Assembly: GCF_003350375.1 (NCBI RefSeq)
Contig: NZ_QQAR01000003.1
Location: 186,001 to 250,000 of the forward strand
DNA length: 64,000 nt
Direction: 5' to 3'
Source of the DNA: Flavobacterium sp. AG291
GTDB lineage: Bacteria > Bacteroidota > Bacteroidia > Flavobacteriales > Flavobacteriaceae
Shown here: in pieces, positions 8,406 to 16,209 of the stretch
Layout: every line of letters begins with the position of its first letter
How positions within the stretch are numbered: position 1 is the stretch's first letter
Position numbers and translations under genes: made by a program
Notes under the pieces: generated by a model
Told to the model about the DNA's origin: nothing
What the model saw: the letters and a program-made list of their open reading frames with translations, nothing else
Database searches by the model: none

Positions 8406-10538
8406 ATGAAAAAACACTTACTTATAAGTTGTGTTTGTCTTACTTTTGCAGCAAATGCGCAATCTAATAAAACTAAAATGACTGAGACCATTTCTCCCCC
8501 TTTGGCAGCTGTTAAACCGAAGACACTTGAAAAGCATGGGGATGTAAGAACTGATAACTATTACTGGCTTAATGAAAGGGAAAACCCGGAAGTGATAGAT
8601 TATCTGAATAAAGAGAATGCCTATTATAATGCAATGACCGCCGATCAGAAACAGTTCCAGAAGGATTTGTTTGAGGAAATGAAAGGCAGGATTAAAGAAG
8701 ACGATTCATCAGTACCTTATTTCTATAACGGCTATTACTACATCACCCGTTACGAAAAAGGAAAAGATTATCCTATTTATACCCGCAAGAAAGGTAGTCT
8801 TGAGGCTAAGGAAGAACTGCTTTTTGACTGTAATGAAATGGCTAAAGGACATTCTTACTTTCAGTTGGGCGGACTTAATATTAGTGAGGATAACAAATGG
8901 GTAGCCTTTGGTGTAGATACTGTTTCGAGAAGGCAGTATACCATTCAGGTGAAGAATCTTGTAACGAACGAGATACTTCCATTTAAAATTGAGAATACTA
9001 CAGGCGGTTCTACATGGGCCGGCGATAACAATACGCTTTTCTATACCAGAAAAGACCCTACAACGCTTCGTTCAGATAAGATTTATAAGCGCAAACTTAA
9101 CGGAGATGTAAATGACGATGTACTCGTGTATCACGAAAAAGATGACACCTACAGTACATTCATCTACAAAGAAAAATCTAAAAAATACCTTGTTATAGGT
9201 TCGAGCAGCACGCTTACAACCGAATACCGCACGCTGGATGCCAAAAGGCCTGATGGCGAATTTGTAATCTTCCAGAAAAGAACGCGTGAGCTGGAGTACA
9301 GCATTTCGCATTACGGAGACAAATGGTATATTGTTACCAATAAAGATAAGGCAACCAACTTTAAGCTGATGACTACGCCGGAAGGCAAAACTGGTAAAGA
9401 GAACTGGAAAGACCTTATACCACACCGCAAAGACGTGCTTCTTGAAGATATTGAGATATTTAAAAACTTCCTGGTTATTGGGGAGCGCGAAAATGGACTG
9501 AATACCATCAGAATCCGTCCGTGGGATGGAAAAGGGGAGTACTACCTACCGTTCAACAGCGAAACCTACACTGCAGGTATCTCAACCAATCCTGATTTTG
9601 ATACTGATATAGTTCGTTATAGCTACCAGTCTATGGCTACGCCTTCTTCTGTTATTGACTTTAACATGAAGACCAAAGAGAAAACCGTGCTTAAAGAGCA
9701 GGCGGTTCTTGGCGGTAAATTCGATAAAAATAATTATACCGAAGAAAGGGTATGGGCTACGGCTGCCGATGGTACTAAAGTGCCTATCTCTATGGTATAC
9801 CGCAAGGGGATTGTAAAAGATGGGAAAAACCCATTGTTGCTTTATGCTTACGGTTCGTATGGTTCTTCTATGGATCCGTATTTCTCTTCAATAAGGCTTA
9901 GTCTTTTAGACCGCGGTTTTATTTATGCAATCGCTCATATAAGGGGTGGGGAAGATCTTGGTCGAGAGTGGTATGAAGATGGAAAACTACTTAAGAAAAA
10001 GAATACGTTTACTGATTTTGTAGACTGCTCTAAATATGTAATTGACCAGAAATATACATCTGAAGCGCATTTGTATGCCGAAGGTGGTTCTGCCGGAGGA
10101 TTGCTTATGGGGGCTATCATAAACATGGCGCCACAACTGTATCACGGTGTTATTGCCCAGGTGCCTTTTGTAGATGTGGTAACCACTATGCTTGATGATA
10201 GTATTCCGCTTACAACAGGTGAATATGACGAATGGGGTAACCCTAACGATAAAGAGTACTACGATTACATGAAATCATACTCTCCTTACGATAATATCAC
10301 AGCCCAAAACTACCCGAATATGCTTGTAACTACAGGTCTTCACGATTCTCAGGTGCAATACTGGGAACCGGCTAAGTGGGTAGCGAAACTAAGGGTTACC
10401 AAAACAGGAAACAACCTTTTGTATCTGGATACCAACATGGAAGCCGGTCACGGTGGGGCTTCCGGAAGATTTGAGGCACTTAAAGAGGTTGCCAAAGAAT
10501 ACAGTTTTTTACTAGATTTAGAAGGAATTAAAAAGTAA
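8406..10538 (+). CDS. ptrB: Oligopeptidase B (S9A prolyl oligopeptidase family)
   Basis: Serine peptidase cutting short peptides, typically after basic residues. It has 710 residues: a signal peptide (MKKHLLISC...ANAQS), a seven-blade propeller to about residue 420, then an alpha/beta hydrolase domain. The triad reads Ser562 (GGSAGG), Asp647 (GLHDSQV) and His682 (AGHGGASG). The 85- and 35-residue spacings equal those I recall for E. coli PtrB (532/617/652). The signal peptide implies periplasmic or exported location, unlike cytosolic E. coli PtrB but common in Bacteroidota. It appears to be transcribed alone. Confidence 0.93.
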   Translation: MKKHLLISCVCLTFAANAQSNKTKMTETISPPLAAVKPKTLEKHGDVRTDNYYWLNERENPEVIDYLNKENAYYNAMTADQKQFQKDLFEEMKGRIKEDDSSVPYFYNGYYYITRYEKGKDYPIYTRKKGSLEAKEELLFDCNEMAKGHSYFQLGGLNISEDNKWVAFGVDTVSRRQYTIQVKNLVTNEILPFKIENTTGGSTWAGDNNTLFYTRKDPTTLRSDKIYKRKLNGDVNDDVLVYHEKDDTYSTFIYKEKSKKYLVIGSSSTLTTEYRTLDAKRPDGEFVIFQKRTRELEYSISHYGDKWYIVTNKDKATNFKLMTTPEGKTGKENWKDLIPHRKDVLLEDIEIFKNFLVIGERENGLNTIRIRPWDGKGEYYLPFNSETYTAGISTNPDFDTDIVRYSYQSMATPSSVIDFNMKTKEKTVLKEQAVLGGKFDKNNYTEERVWATAADGTKVPISMVYRKGIVKDGKNPLLLYAYGSYGSSMDPYFSSIRLSLLDRGFIYAIAHIRGGEDLGREWYEDGKLLKKKNTFTDFVDCSKYVIDQKYTSEAHLYAEGGSAGGLLMGAIINMAPQLYHGVIAQVPFVDVVTTMLDDSIPLTTGEYDEWGNPNDKEYYDYMKSYSPYDNITAQNYPNMLVTTGLHDSQVQYWEPAKWVAKLRVTKTGNNLLYLDTNMEAGHGGASGRFEALKEVAKEYSFLLDLEGIKK

Positions 10539-10553
10539 TTAAATTTTTTTTGT

Positions 10554-10561
10554 TAGATTTG
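10554..10561 (+). promoter_or_regulatory. Candidate -7 box for the cysteine synthase-like gene
   Basis: TAGATTTG fits TAnnTTTG, 55 bp before the ATG at 10617. No TTG is found at the expected -33 position. Confidence 0.35.
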
Positions 10562-10616
10562 CAAGGTTTTGAGGTCAATAAACTTTGTAGCAGTTTACCT
10601 TACTAACTTAATTTTT

Positions 10617-11657
10617 ATGAAAGACGAGATAAAAGCCTATAATAATGTGTTGGAATTGATTGGGAACACACCACTAATTAAACTCAACAAAGTTACTGAA
10701 GGATTACAAGGAAATTTTTACGCCAAAGTAGAAGCTTTTAATCCGGGCCATTCCACAAAAGACAGGATTGCACTATACATCATCGAGGAAGCAGAACGAA
10801 AAGGTATCCTTAAACCGGGAGATACCATAATCGAAACTACTTCGGGAAATACAGGCTTCAGTCTGGCAATGGTAAGCATTATTAAAGGATATGACTGTAT
10901 ACTGGCAGTAAGTTCTAAATCATCAAAAGATAAAATCGATATGCTTCGTGCAATGGGCGCAAAAGTATATGTTTGTCCTGCAAACGTATCTGCCGATGAT
11001 GCACGTTCATACTATAGCGTAGCAAAAAGGCTTCACGAAGAAATAAAAGGTTCGGTATATATCAACCAGTATTTCAACGACCTTAATGTAGATGCACATT
11101 ACAAAACTACAGGCCCTGAAATATGGGAACAGACAAACGGTAAGATAACTCACCTTATCGCTTGCAGCGGAACAGGAGGTACCATATCAGGTGCAGCACG
11201 TTTCCTAAAAGAAAAAAATCCAAACATCAAGATATTAGGCGTGGACGCTTACGGTTCGGTACTTAAAAAATACCATGAAACAAGAGAGTTCGACAGCGAG
11301 GAAATCTATCCATACAGAATAGAAGGACTTGGTAAGAACCTTATACCAACGGCTACCGATTTTGATGTTATCGATAAGTTTATAAAAGTATCAGACGAAG
11401 ACAGTGCGCATTCAGCAAGGCATATCGCCAAAACAGAAGGTCTTTTTGTAGGATACACCAGCGGAGCTACTTTCCAGGCAGCAAAACAATATGATGAGGC
11501 AGGAGAGTTTGACGAGAACAGCAACATCGTTCTTATCTTCCCTGACCACGGATCTCGTTACATGAGTAAAGTATTCAGCGATGAATGGATGAACGAGCAG
11601 GGCTTCTTTGACAGCGTTAACGCTGAGGAAGCGCAAAAAATAGAATTCATTAAATAA
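10617..11657 (+). CDS. PLP-dependent cysteine synthase / cystathionine beta-synthase family enzyme
   Basis: Fold-type II PLP enzyme of sulfur amino-acid metabolism, 346 residues from the ATG at 10617. An upstream in-frame ATG (10569) would add 16 unconserved residues. The PLP lysine is Lys48 in NPGHSTKDR. The substrate loop TTSGNTGFS and the phosphate-binding loop SGTGGTISG are present. The length and the CBS-like middle ([14 protein letters not shown]) favour cystathionine beta-synthase over CysK, but no CBS regulatory domains are attached. Either activity remains possible. It ends in a strong terminator. Confidence 0.9.
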   Translation: MKDEIKAYNNVLELIGNTPLIKLNKVTEGLQGNFYAKVEAFNPGHSTKDRIALYIIEEAERKGILKPGDTIIETTSGNTGFSLAMVSIIKGYDCILAVSSKSSKDKIDMLRAMGAKVYVCPANVSADDARSYYSVAKRLHEEIKGSVYINQYFNDLNVDAHYKTTGPEIWEQTNGKITHLIACSGTGGTISGAARFLKEKNPNIKILGVDAYGSVLKKYHETREFDSEEIYPYRIEGLGKNLIPTATDFDVIDKFIKVSDEDSAHSARHIAKTEGLFVGYTSGATFQAAKQYDEAGEFDENSNIVLIFPDHGSRYMSKVFSDEWMNEQGFFDSVNAEEAQKIEFIK

Positions 11658-11680
11658 TCCAAAGATTATTATAAATAAAA

Positions 11681-11708
11681 AACCTCTCCATAACGGAGAG
11701 GTTTTTTG
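11681..11708 (+). terminator. Terminator after the cysteine synthase-like gene
   Basis: Stem AACCTCTCC / GGAGAGGTT with loop ATAAC, followed by TTTTTTG, 24 bp past the stop codon. Confidence 0.88.
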
Positions 11709-11726
11709 TTTATACAGTGCGTTCTG

Positions 11727-11763
11727 TCATTTCGACAATAGCGTAGCGGAGTGGAGAAATCTC
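11727..11763. repeat. Dispersed flavobacterial intergenic repeat (single copy here)
   Basis: Begins CTGTCATTTCGACAATAGCG and ends GTGGAGAAATCTC. From memory, similar GTCATTTCGAC...GGAGAAATCTC words recur in intergenic DNA across Flavobacterium genomes. No second copy was noticed in this window. The 347-bp gap 11658-12004 otherwise holds only three hairpins. Confidence 0.5.
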
Positions 11764-11825
11764 AAATTTTGACAACCCAAATTTTGAATTTTATAACCCA
11801 AGGCTTAAATGATTTAAATAAAAAA

Positions 11826-11857
11826 AGTCCCGGCTTGTAGCTCCGGGACTCGTTTTG
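11826..11857. terminator. Second hairpin terminator in the 11.7-12.0 kb gap
   Basis: Stem AGTCCCGG / CCGGGACT with a 9-base loop, flanked by A-run upstream and CGTTTTG downstream. It could terminate either strand; no gene sits directly beside it. Confidence 0.6.
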
Positions 11858-11950
11858 TTTTGAACTAACTCAAATTATGTGAAGACTTTACAAAGTTAGA
11901 TTCACAGTTTTACAGAAGCAATACCTATAAATGGGGATTTTGATATAAAA

Positions 11951-11978
11951 AAAACCTCCGCTGCCCGGCGGAGGTTTT
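11951..11978 (-). terminator. Terminator of the DUF2807 gene
   Basis: An 11-bp perfect stem AAAACCTCCGC / GCGGAGGTTTT, followed on the minus strand by a T run. It lies 27 bp past the DUF2807 stop codon. Confidence 0.88.
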
Positions 11979-12004
11979 ACCCAAAATTAACAACCTAAAC
12001 CAAT

Positions 12005-12730
12005 TCATTCCCAACTGAAGCTCCCATTGCCCATGTACTTCAGGTCGGTTTCTTGCGGCTGGCCGGCAAAAGCAATTGTTCCATTGCCCGCTATTCTGCC
12101 TTTAAGGGCATAAGAGCTGTTTACTTTAGCATCTCCCGATCCTGAGATTGCTGCCGTTACCTGTCTTGCCGATAGGTCGTATGCGTTTACCGTGCCGGCT
12201 CCTACAATTTTGCATTCAAATTGTTTGGCCGTACCATCAATTTTTATGTCTCCCGAGCCCAATACCCAGGCAATGAGTTCGTTTTGATCTGTTGTAATGT
12301 CTATGTGCCCCGGTCCGTCAAGCATTACTTTAAGTTTGTGTCCTTTAAGCGTACCTTTCGAAGTAATCGTGCCACAACCGTTCAGTGCTATATTATCCAG
12401 TAATTTATAAGGTACCTTTATTGTCACTTTGTTATTACGGCTCGGTTTTATGGTCTTGTTACTATGTGTTGCGATAATGAGCGTGCCATTATTTACTTGG
12501 GTGTCGATAATCTGAAGTATATTTTCATCGCCTTCAAGGCTTATTTTTCCGGTATCTCCCGAAGTGAGGGATACCTGGAATGATCCTGTTACCGATATCT
12601 TCGAAAAATCGCTGATATCGCGTTTCTGTTTAACTATTTTTCCATTCCCTACTACAGTAATCTTATTTTCCTGTGCAGTTAGTGTAAGGGCAAAAAATAG
12701 TCCTGCTACAAGTAATGCGGCTTTTTTCAT
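12005..12730 (-). CDS. Head GIN / DUF2807 exported protein
   Basis: A 241-residue exported protein starting MKKAALLVAGLFFALTLTAQ, a clear signal peptide. An upstream Met extension of 49 residues is implausible. The remainder is the DUF2807 (head GIN) beta-solenoid, with repeated short strands ending in G-x-G-x-[IV] turns such as GCGTITSKGTL, GPGHIDITT, GSGDIKIDG, GAGTVNAYD, GSGDAKVN and GNGTIAFAG. This gives one repeat about every 20 residues. It is the last gene after a sigma factor, a membrane protein and a DUF4097-type protein on the same strand, after a 274-bp gap. Probably an envelope adhesin or stress protein; function unproven. Confidence 0.85.
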   Translation of the reverse strand: MKKAALLVAGLFFALTLTAQENKITVVGNGKIVKQKRDISDFSKISVTGSFQVSLTSGDTGKISLEGDENILQIIDTQVNNGTLIIATHSNKTIKPSRNNKVTIKVPYKLLDNIALNGCGTITSKGTLKGHKLKVMLDGPGHIDITTDQNELIAWVLGSGDIKIDGTAKQFECKIVGAGTVNAYDLSARQVTAAISGSGDAKVNSSYALKGRIAGNGTIAFAGQPQETDLKYMGNGSFSWE

Positions 12731-12776
12731 GGTGATTCGTTTTTTGATTTCCACAGACGTGGAATGATTGATTTTT

Positions 12777-12943
12777 GATGATTGATATTCCTGCCCGGCA
12801 GCAGGGTTTAATAACTGTTTTAAAACCTGTGATGAGCAGGCTGCCTGATGACGGCGATTGGTTTTTTGATCCGCCAATGGCGAGACAAGTTGATGATTGA
12901 ACTCCTGCCTGATTAGGGCAGTGTGCCTTTCTGTGATGAGCAG
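12777..12943. repeat. Two degenerate repeat units upstream of the DUF2807 gene
   Basis: Units at about 12777-12839 and 12892-12943 both start GATGATTGA, contain a CCTGCC/GGCAG hairpin and end CTGTGATGAGCAG. They lie in the 274-bp gap between the DUF4097-type gene and the DUF2807 gene. Function not evident. Confidence 0.45.
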
Positions 12944-13004
12944 TTGGGCTTTTTATATATAGACGACAGCAACCAATAAATGGTTGCATGCCTCTAAAAC
13001 TTTT

Positions 13005-14066
13005 TTAATTTTTTCCGAGATTTATATCGCCGTACTCTGATTTTATATACATACGGTTTACACCCTGAGCTTTGTTGTAGCCTTTGTAGCGGGCACTATA
13101 ATCACCTTCTCTCTTTTCGGTAAATTTAAGTCCTGATGCTCCTCTTACTCCGGCATATTCTACACTAAACTCAAAGTCGAAGGGTACGCTCTCAGTATAG
13201 TTCAGGCTAACATTGCTATAAGCAGCATTTATGGTGACATTTTTGGAGTCTTTGCCCAATGCACCTATTTTGATGTCACCATAACCGGTTGTGCAGTTGA
13301 AGTCACCGGAAACCAAACCAAATCGAAGTGCAGAATATTCTCCGGTTCCTACGGCAGTATCTACAGTATTAACACTCAGGTCGCCATATTCAGTTCTGTA
13401 ATTAAGCATGTTTACTTCGCTTACTCTCATGTCACTATATTGGCCTACAAGCTTAATATTGTCTGTCTTTACAATGTTTAATGATGAATATTGAGCATTA
13501 ACATTCCCGCTTTTGATGTAATTCAGCTTGCTGCTGTCACAATATTGTATCGTAATCTTATTGGAGTCAGCATTAAGTTCATCTACGGTTACTTTTCCAT
13601 ATTGGCAGTCAATGTTAGCCTTTCCGTTTATTTTTCCGGTAGTGATACCTCCATATTGGTTGCTAAGGTTAATTCCGCCTCTTTTTGGGATTTTGATAGT
13701 GTAGTTGATTTCCATAGAAAGGTTATTTCCTCCGCTCATATTTCCAATGCTTGTGCTCGCTTTTACAAGGGCTACTGTAGCATTGAGGTCTATATTGATG
13801 CTCTCTATCCTCCTGATTACTCTTTCTTCATTATTGCCGCTAACTTTAATGACAACCTCTATCTGTGTTTTGTTTTCATCCCAGGTGGTTACATAAATGT
13901 TTCCAAACTGATTGTTTACCTGTAATCCACAATCAGCATTCACAATGTAAGCCTTAGCGATTCTTTTCTCTTTGGTGTATTTTCCTCCTTTAACACCATT
14001 TCCGGCCAATGCAAGACATGGCAGCATTAAAAGGAGTAGTGTAAGTTTATGCATTATTGTCTTCAT
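13005..14066 (-). CDS. DUF4097-like exported beta-solenoid protein
   Basis: About 353 residues starting MKTIMHKLTLLLLMLPCLALAGN, a signal peptide. The alternative start MHKLTLL at 14054 leaves only 8 bp overlapping the upstream gene. The mature part is built of ~20-residue repeats centred on a [QE]Y[GS] dipeptide or tripeptide: NQYGGITT, CQYGKVTV, QYCDSSKL, AQYSSLNI, GQYSDMRV, TEYGDLSV, GEYSALRF, TGYGDIKI, AAYSNVSL, SEYGDINL. This fits a right-handed beta-solenoid of the DUF4097/LiaX-adhesin kind. Its start overlaps the end of the membrane-protein gene, so translation is probably coupled. It likely acts in the periplasm or on the envelope. Confidence 0.82.
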   Translation of the reverse strand: MKTIMHKLTLLLLMLPCLALAGNGVKGGKYTKEKRIAKAYIVNADCGLQVNNQFGNIYVTTWDENKTQIEVVIKVSGNNEERVIRRIESINIDLNATVALVKASTSIGNMSGGNNLSMEINYTIKIPKRGGINLSNQYGGITTGKINGKANIDCQYGKVTVDELNADSNKITIQYCDSSKLNYIKSGNVNAQYSSLNIVKTDNIKLVGQYSDMRVSEVNMLNYRTEYGDLSVNTVDTAVGTGEYSALRFGLVSGDFNCTTGYGDIKIGALGKDSKNVTINAAYSNVSLNYTESVPFDFEFSVEYAGVRGASGLKFTEKREGDYSARYKGYNKAQGVNRMYIKSEYGDINLGKN

Positions 14067-14604
14067 GGTAGTTTTCTTTAATCTTTTTGATGTTTTCAAT
14101 TTTTACAAGCACGTCTTCCAAAAATGATATCCTTGTCTGCAGATTGGTTATCATAGCGTGGATTAATTGTTTGTTTTCGCCTTTTTTCGCCAGATCATGG
14201 GTTATTTTGTCATAATCGGCTTCAAGCTGCTGCATGTGTTTCATGGCATCAGCCACAAGCGTTTTTGTTTCCGGGGTATTCTCTTTTTGTACCTTTTCCA
14301 GCTCCTGATTGATTATAGAAGCAAAGTACATCTGTGTTTTTTCTGTTTTAGGCGATAGTTTAGCCATTGTTTTGTCATTGCCATCAGGGGAGAAGGTAAA
14401 CAGCATTGTAAGCAGTATAGCAATAGCAGCCGCTGCCGGCACAGCTAACCAGTAAATAAGTCCTTTTCCTTTTGGTTTTTTCCTGTTGTGCTTGTCAAGC
14501 CTGTCAAGGAAACGGTCTTCATGCCCTGCGGCAGGTTCTTCCATATCCCATTGGCTATCAAAGCGGCTAAACATCTCGTCCATTTTGTTTTCTTCTGTCT
14601 TCAT
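14047..14604 (-). CDS. Putative anti-sigma factor-like single-pass membrane protein
   Basis: A 185-residue protein with an acidic N-terminal ~45 residues, a basic patch (HNRKKPKGKG), one transmembrane helix at about 51-69, and a largely helical, charged C-terminal domain. Its ATG overlaps the TAA of the ECF sigma gene by one base (TAATG), which implies translational coupling. That topology and position suit a membrane anti-sigma factor: cytoplasmic N-terminus holding the sigma, periplasmic C-terminus sensing. No zinc-finger (ZAS) HxxxCxxC motif is present, so the assignment rests on context. Confidence 0.65.
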   Translation of the reverse strand: MKTEENKMDEMFSRFDSQWDMEEPAAGHEDRFLDRLDKHNRKKPKGKGLIYWLAVPAAAAIAILLTMLFTFSPDGNDKTMAKLSPKTEKTQMYFASIINQELEKVQKENTPETKTLVADAMKHMQQLEADYDKITHDLAKKGENKQLIHAMITNLQTRISFLEDVLVKIENIKKIKENYHEDNNA

Positions 14605-15158
14605 TATCCTTTCAGTTTTTTGAGCAGGCTTTCCTTCGCCCTGCTTATGGTTGTACGGGTATTTCCGGCGGTAATGCCCATAATTTCACTAATCTCTTCC
14701 TGGTCGTAGCCCTCAATGTATAACAGGGTCAGCGCTATCCTGTAATTTTCCTTGAGGGAGTTTATAGCAGTGGCCACCTGCTGTACCTTAACTTCCCGGA
14801 AGTCTATTGCGGCTTCTTCGTTGCTGCCGTCATCATCAGCCACCTTATACAGCACATTGTCAATCGGGTCAAGGCTACTTTTGTTTATTTTTTTGTAGTT
14901 GTCAATACTATGGTTCACTACAATCTTTTTTAGCCATGCTCCAAAGGTCACTTCTCCTTTAAACGAATCCAGTTTTGTAAAGGCCTTTAAAAACGATTCC
15001 TGCATAATATCTTCGGCCCAATGGCTATCCTTTACTATCCGTAAGGCAGTATTGTACATGGGCTTATAATACCTGTTATAAACCTCGAACTGTGCGTTAC
15101 GGCTGCCCGTTTTGCACTGTTCAAGTAATGAATCGATATCCTGGTTTGCGTTTGCCAA
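14604..15158 (-). CDS. ECF RNA polymerase sigma factor
   Basis: A 184-residue sigma-70 family extracytoplasmic-function factor. Region 2 is clear at about 24-95 (DIMQESFLKAFTKLDSF, FGAWLKKIVVNHSIDNYKK), and region 4 helix-turn-helix at about 128-180 (YIEGYDQEEISEIMGITAGNT). A low-complexity acidic linker with ADDDGSNEE joins them. It heads a four-gene run with a membrane partner and two exported solenoid proteins. By analogy it probably transcribes its own operon in response to envelope disturbance. Confidence 0.93.
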   Translation of the reverse strand: MANANQDIDSLLEQCKTGSRNAQFEVYNRYYKPMYNTALRIVKDSHWAEDIMQESFLKAFTKLDSFKGEVTFGAWLKKIVVNHSIDNYKKINKSSLDPIDNVLYKVADDDGSNEEAAIDFREVKVQQVATAINSLKENYRIALTLLYIEGYDQEEISEIMGITAGNTRTTISRAKESLLKKLKG

Positions 15159-15193
15159 TTGGTTGATTGATGATTTTATATAATGACTTTGGG

Positions 15194-15210
15194 TGTTACT
15201 GTATTGTTAC
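15194..15210 (-). promoter_or_regulatory. TGTTAC direct repeat upstream of the sigma operon
   Basis: TGTTAC occurs at 15194-15199 and 15205-15210, 11 bp apart (about one helical turn), 36-52 bp before the sigma ATG. On the minus strand it reads GTAACA twice. It could be an operator or an ECF -35 element. Confidence 0.35.
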
Positions 15211-15302
15211 ACTTTTGTAGAATTATTTTTAATGTATAAATATACTAATGTAGCGATTATCTCTGTAAAGCCTTGAAAATATTGAGGTTTGAGCTAATAA
15301 AA

Positions 15303-15324
15303 AAAGCACCCCGAAAGGTGCTTA
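15303..15324 (-). terminator. Terminator of yebC
   Basis: Stem AAGCACC / GGTGCTT with loop CCGAAA, followed on the minus strand by a T run. It is 25 bp past the yebC stop. Confidence 0.8.
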
Positions 15325-15348
15325 AGTTTTATATAATATATGCAAAGA

Positions 15349-16059
15349 TTACTCCTGCATAGTATGGTATACGTTCATAACGTCGTCATCTTCTTCAATT
15401 TTTTCAAGAAGTTTCTCAACGTCTGCCACCTGATCTTCGGTTAGCTCTTTTGTAATTTGCGGTATTCTTTCAAAACCTGAAGAAAGTATCTCGATACCTC
15501 TGTTCTCAAGCTCTTTCTGGATGGCTCCAAAGCTTTCGAATGGTGCATACATAACGATTCCGTCCTCATCAGCGAAGATTTCCTCAACACCAAAGTCAAT
15601 CATTTCAAGCTCAAGTTCTTCAACATCGCGTCCCTCAGCAGGTATGCGGAAGTTACAGGTGTGGTCGAACATAAATTCAACTGAACCCTGTGTACCCATG
15701 GTACCGTTACATTTATTAAAGTAGCTACGGATGTTAGCCACAGTACGGTTATTGTTATCAGTAGCGGTTTCTATAAGTATGGCAATACCGTGAGGCGCAT
15801 AGCCTTCAAACAATACCTCTTTAAAGTTTGCTGTATCTTTATCAGATGCTTTTTTGATAGCCCTTTCAACGTTGTCTTTAGGCATGTTTGCCGCTTTGGC
15901 ATTTTGTATAACAGCTCTAAGACGCGAGTTGGTTTCAGGGTTTGGTCCGCCTTCTTTAACGGCCATTACTATGTCTTTACCAATTCTTGTAAACGTTTTG
16001 GCCATTGCCGACCAACGTTTCATTTTTCTGGCTTTCCTAAATTCAAACGCTCTTCCCAT
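15349..16059 (-). CDS. yebC: YebC/PmpR family protein
   Basis: A 236-residue member of the YebC family. Members are annotated as transcriptional regulators, and some act at the ribosome to ease translation of proline-rich stretches. The start MGRAFEFRKARKMKRWSAMAK is the conserved N-terminus; GPNPETNSRLRAVIQNAKAANMPKDNVERAIKK and the YAPHGIAILIE strand are diagnostic. It is a single gene with its own terminator. The precise role here is uncertain. Confidence 0.95.
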   Translation of the reverse strand: MGRAFEFRKARKMKRWSAMAKTFTRIGKDIVMAVKEGGPNPETNSRLRAVIQNAKAANMPKDNVERAIKKASDKDTANFKEVLFEGYAPHGIAILIETATDNNNRTVANIRSYFNKCNGTMGTQGSVEFMFDHTCNFRIPAEGRDVEELELEMIDFGVEEIFADEDGIVMYAPFESFGAIQKELENRGIEILSSGFERIPQITKELTEDQVADVEKLLEKIEEDDDVMNVYHTMQE

Positions 16060-16209
16060 AATTTATTTGTTTGCAGCACAAAAATAAACTTATTCCCTGT
16101 TTTTGCAAAAACAAATTAAGGTTTATATCGGTTATGCTTTTTGAGTATGAATTACACTAATGTCTTAATTTATAAAAAAAACTTTTTTCCCTTATAAATT
16201 TGTTTCAGT

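Noticed and set aside
12969..12987. GCAACCA/TGGTTGC inverted repeat as a terminator after the DUF4097-like gene
   Set aside because: Lacks a T tract on either strand; it may be chance or a regulatory palindrome.
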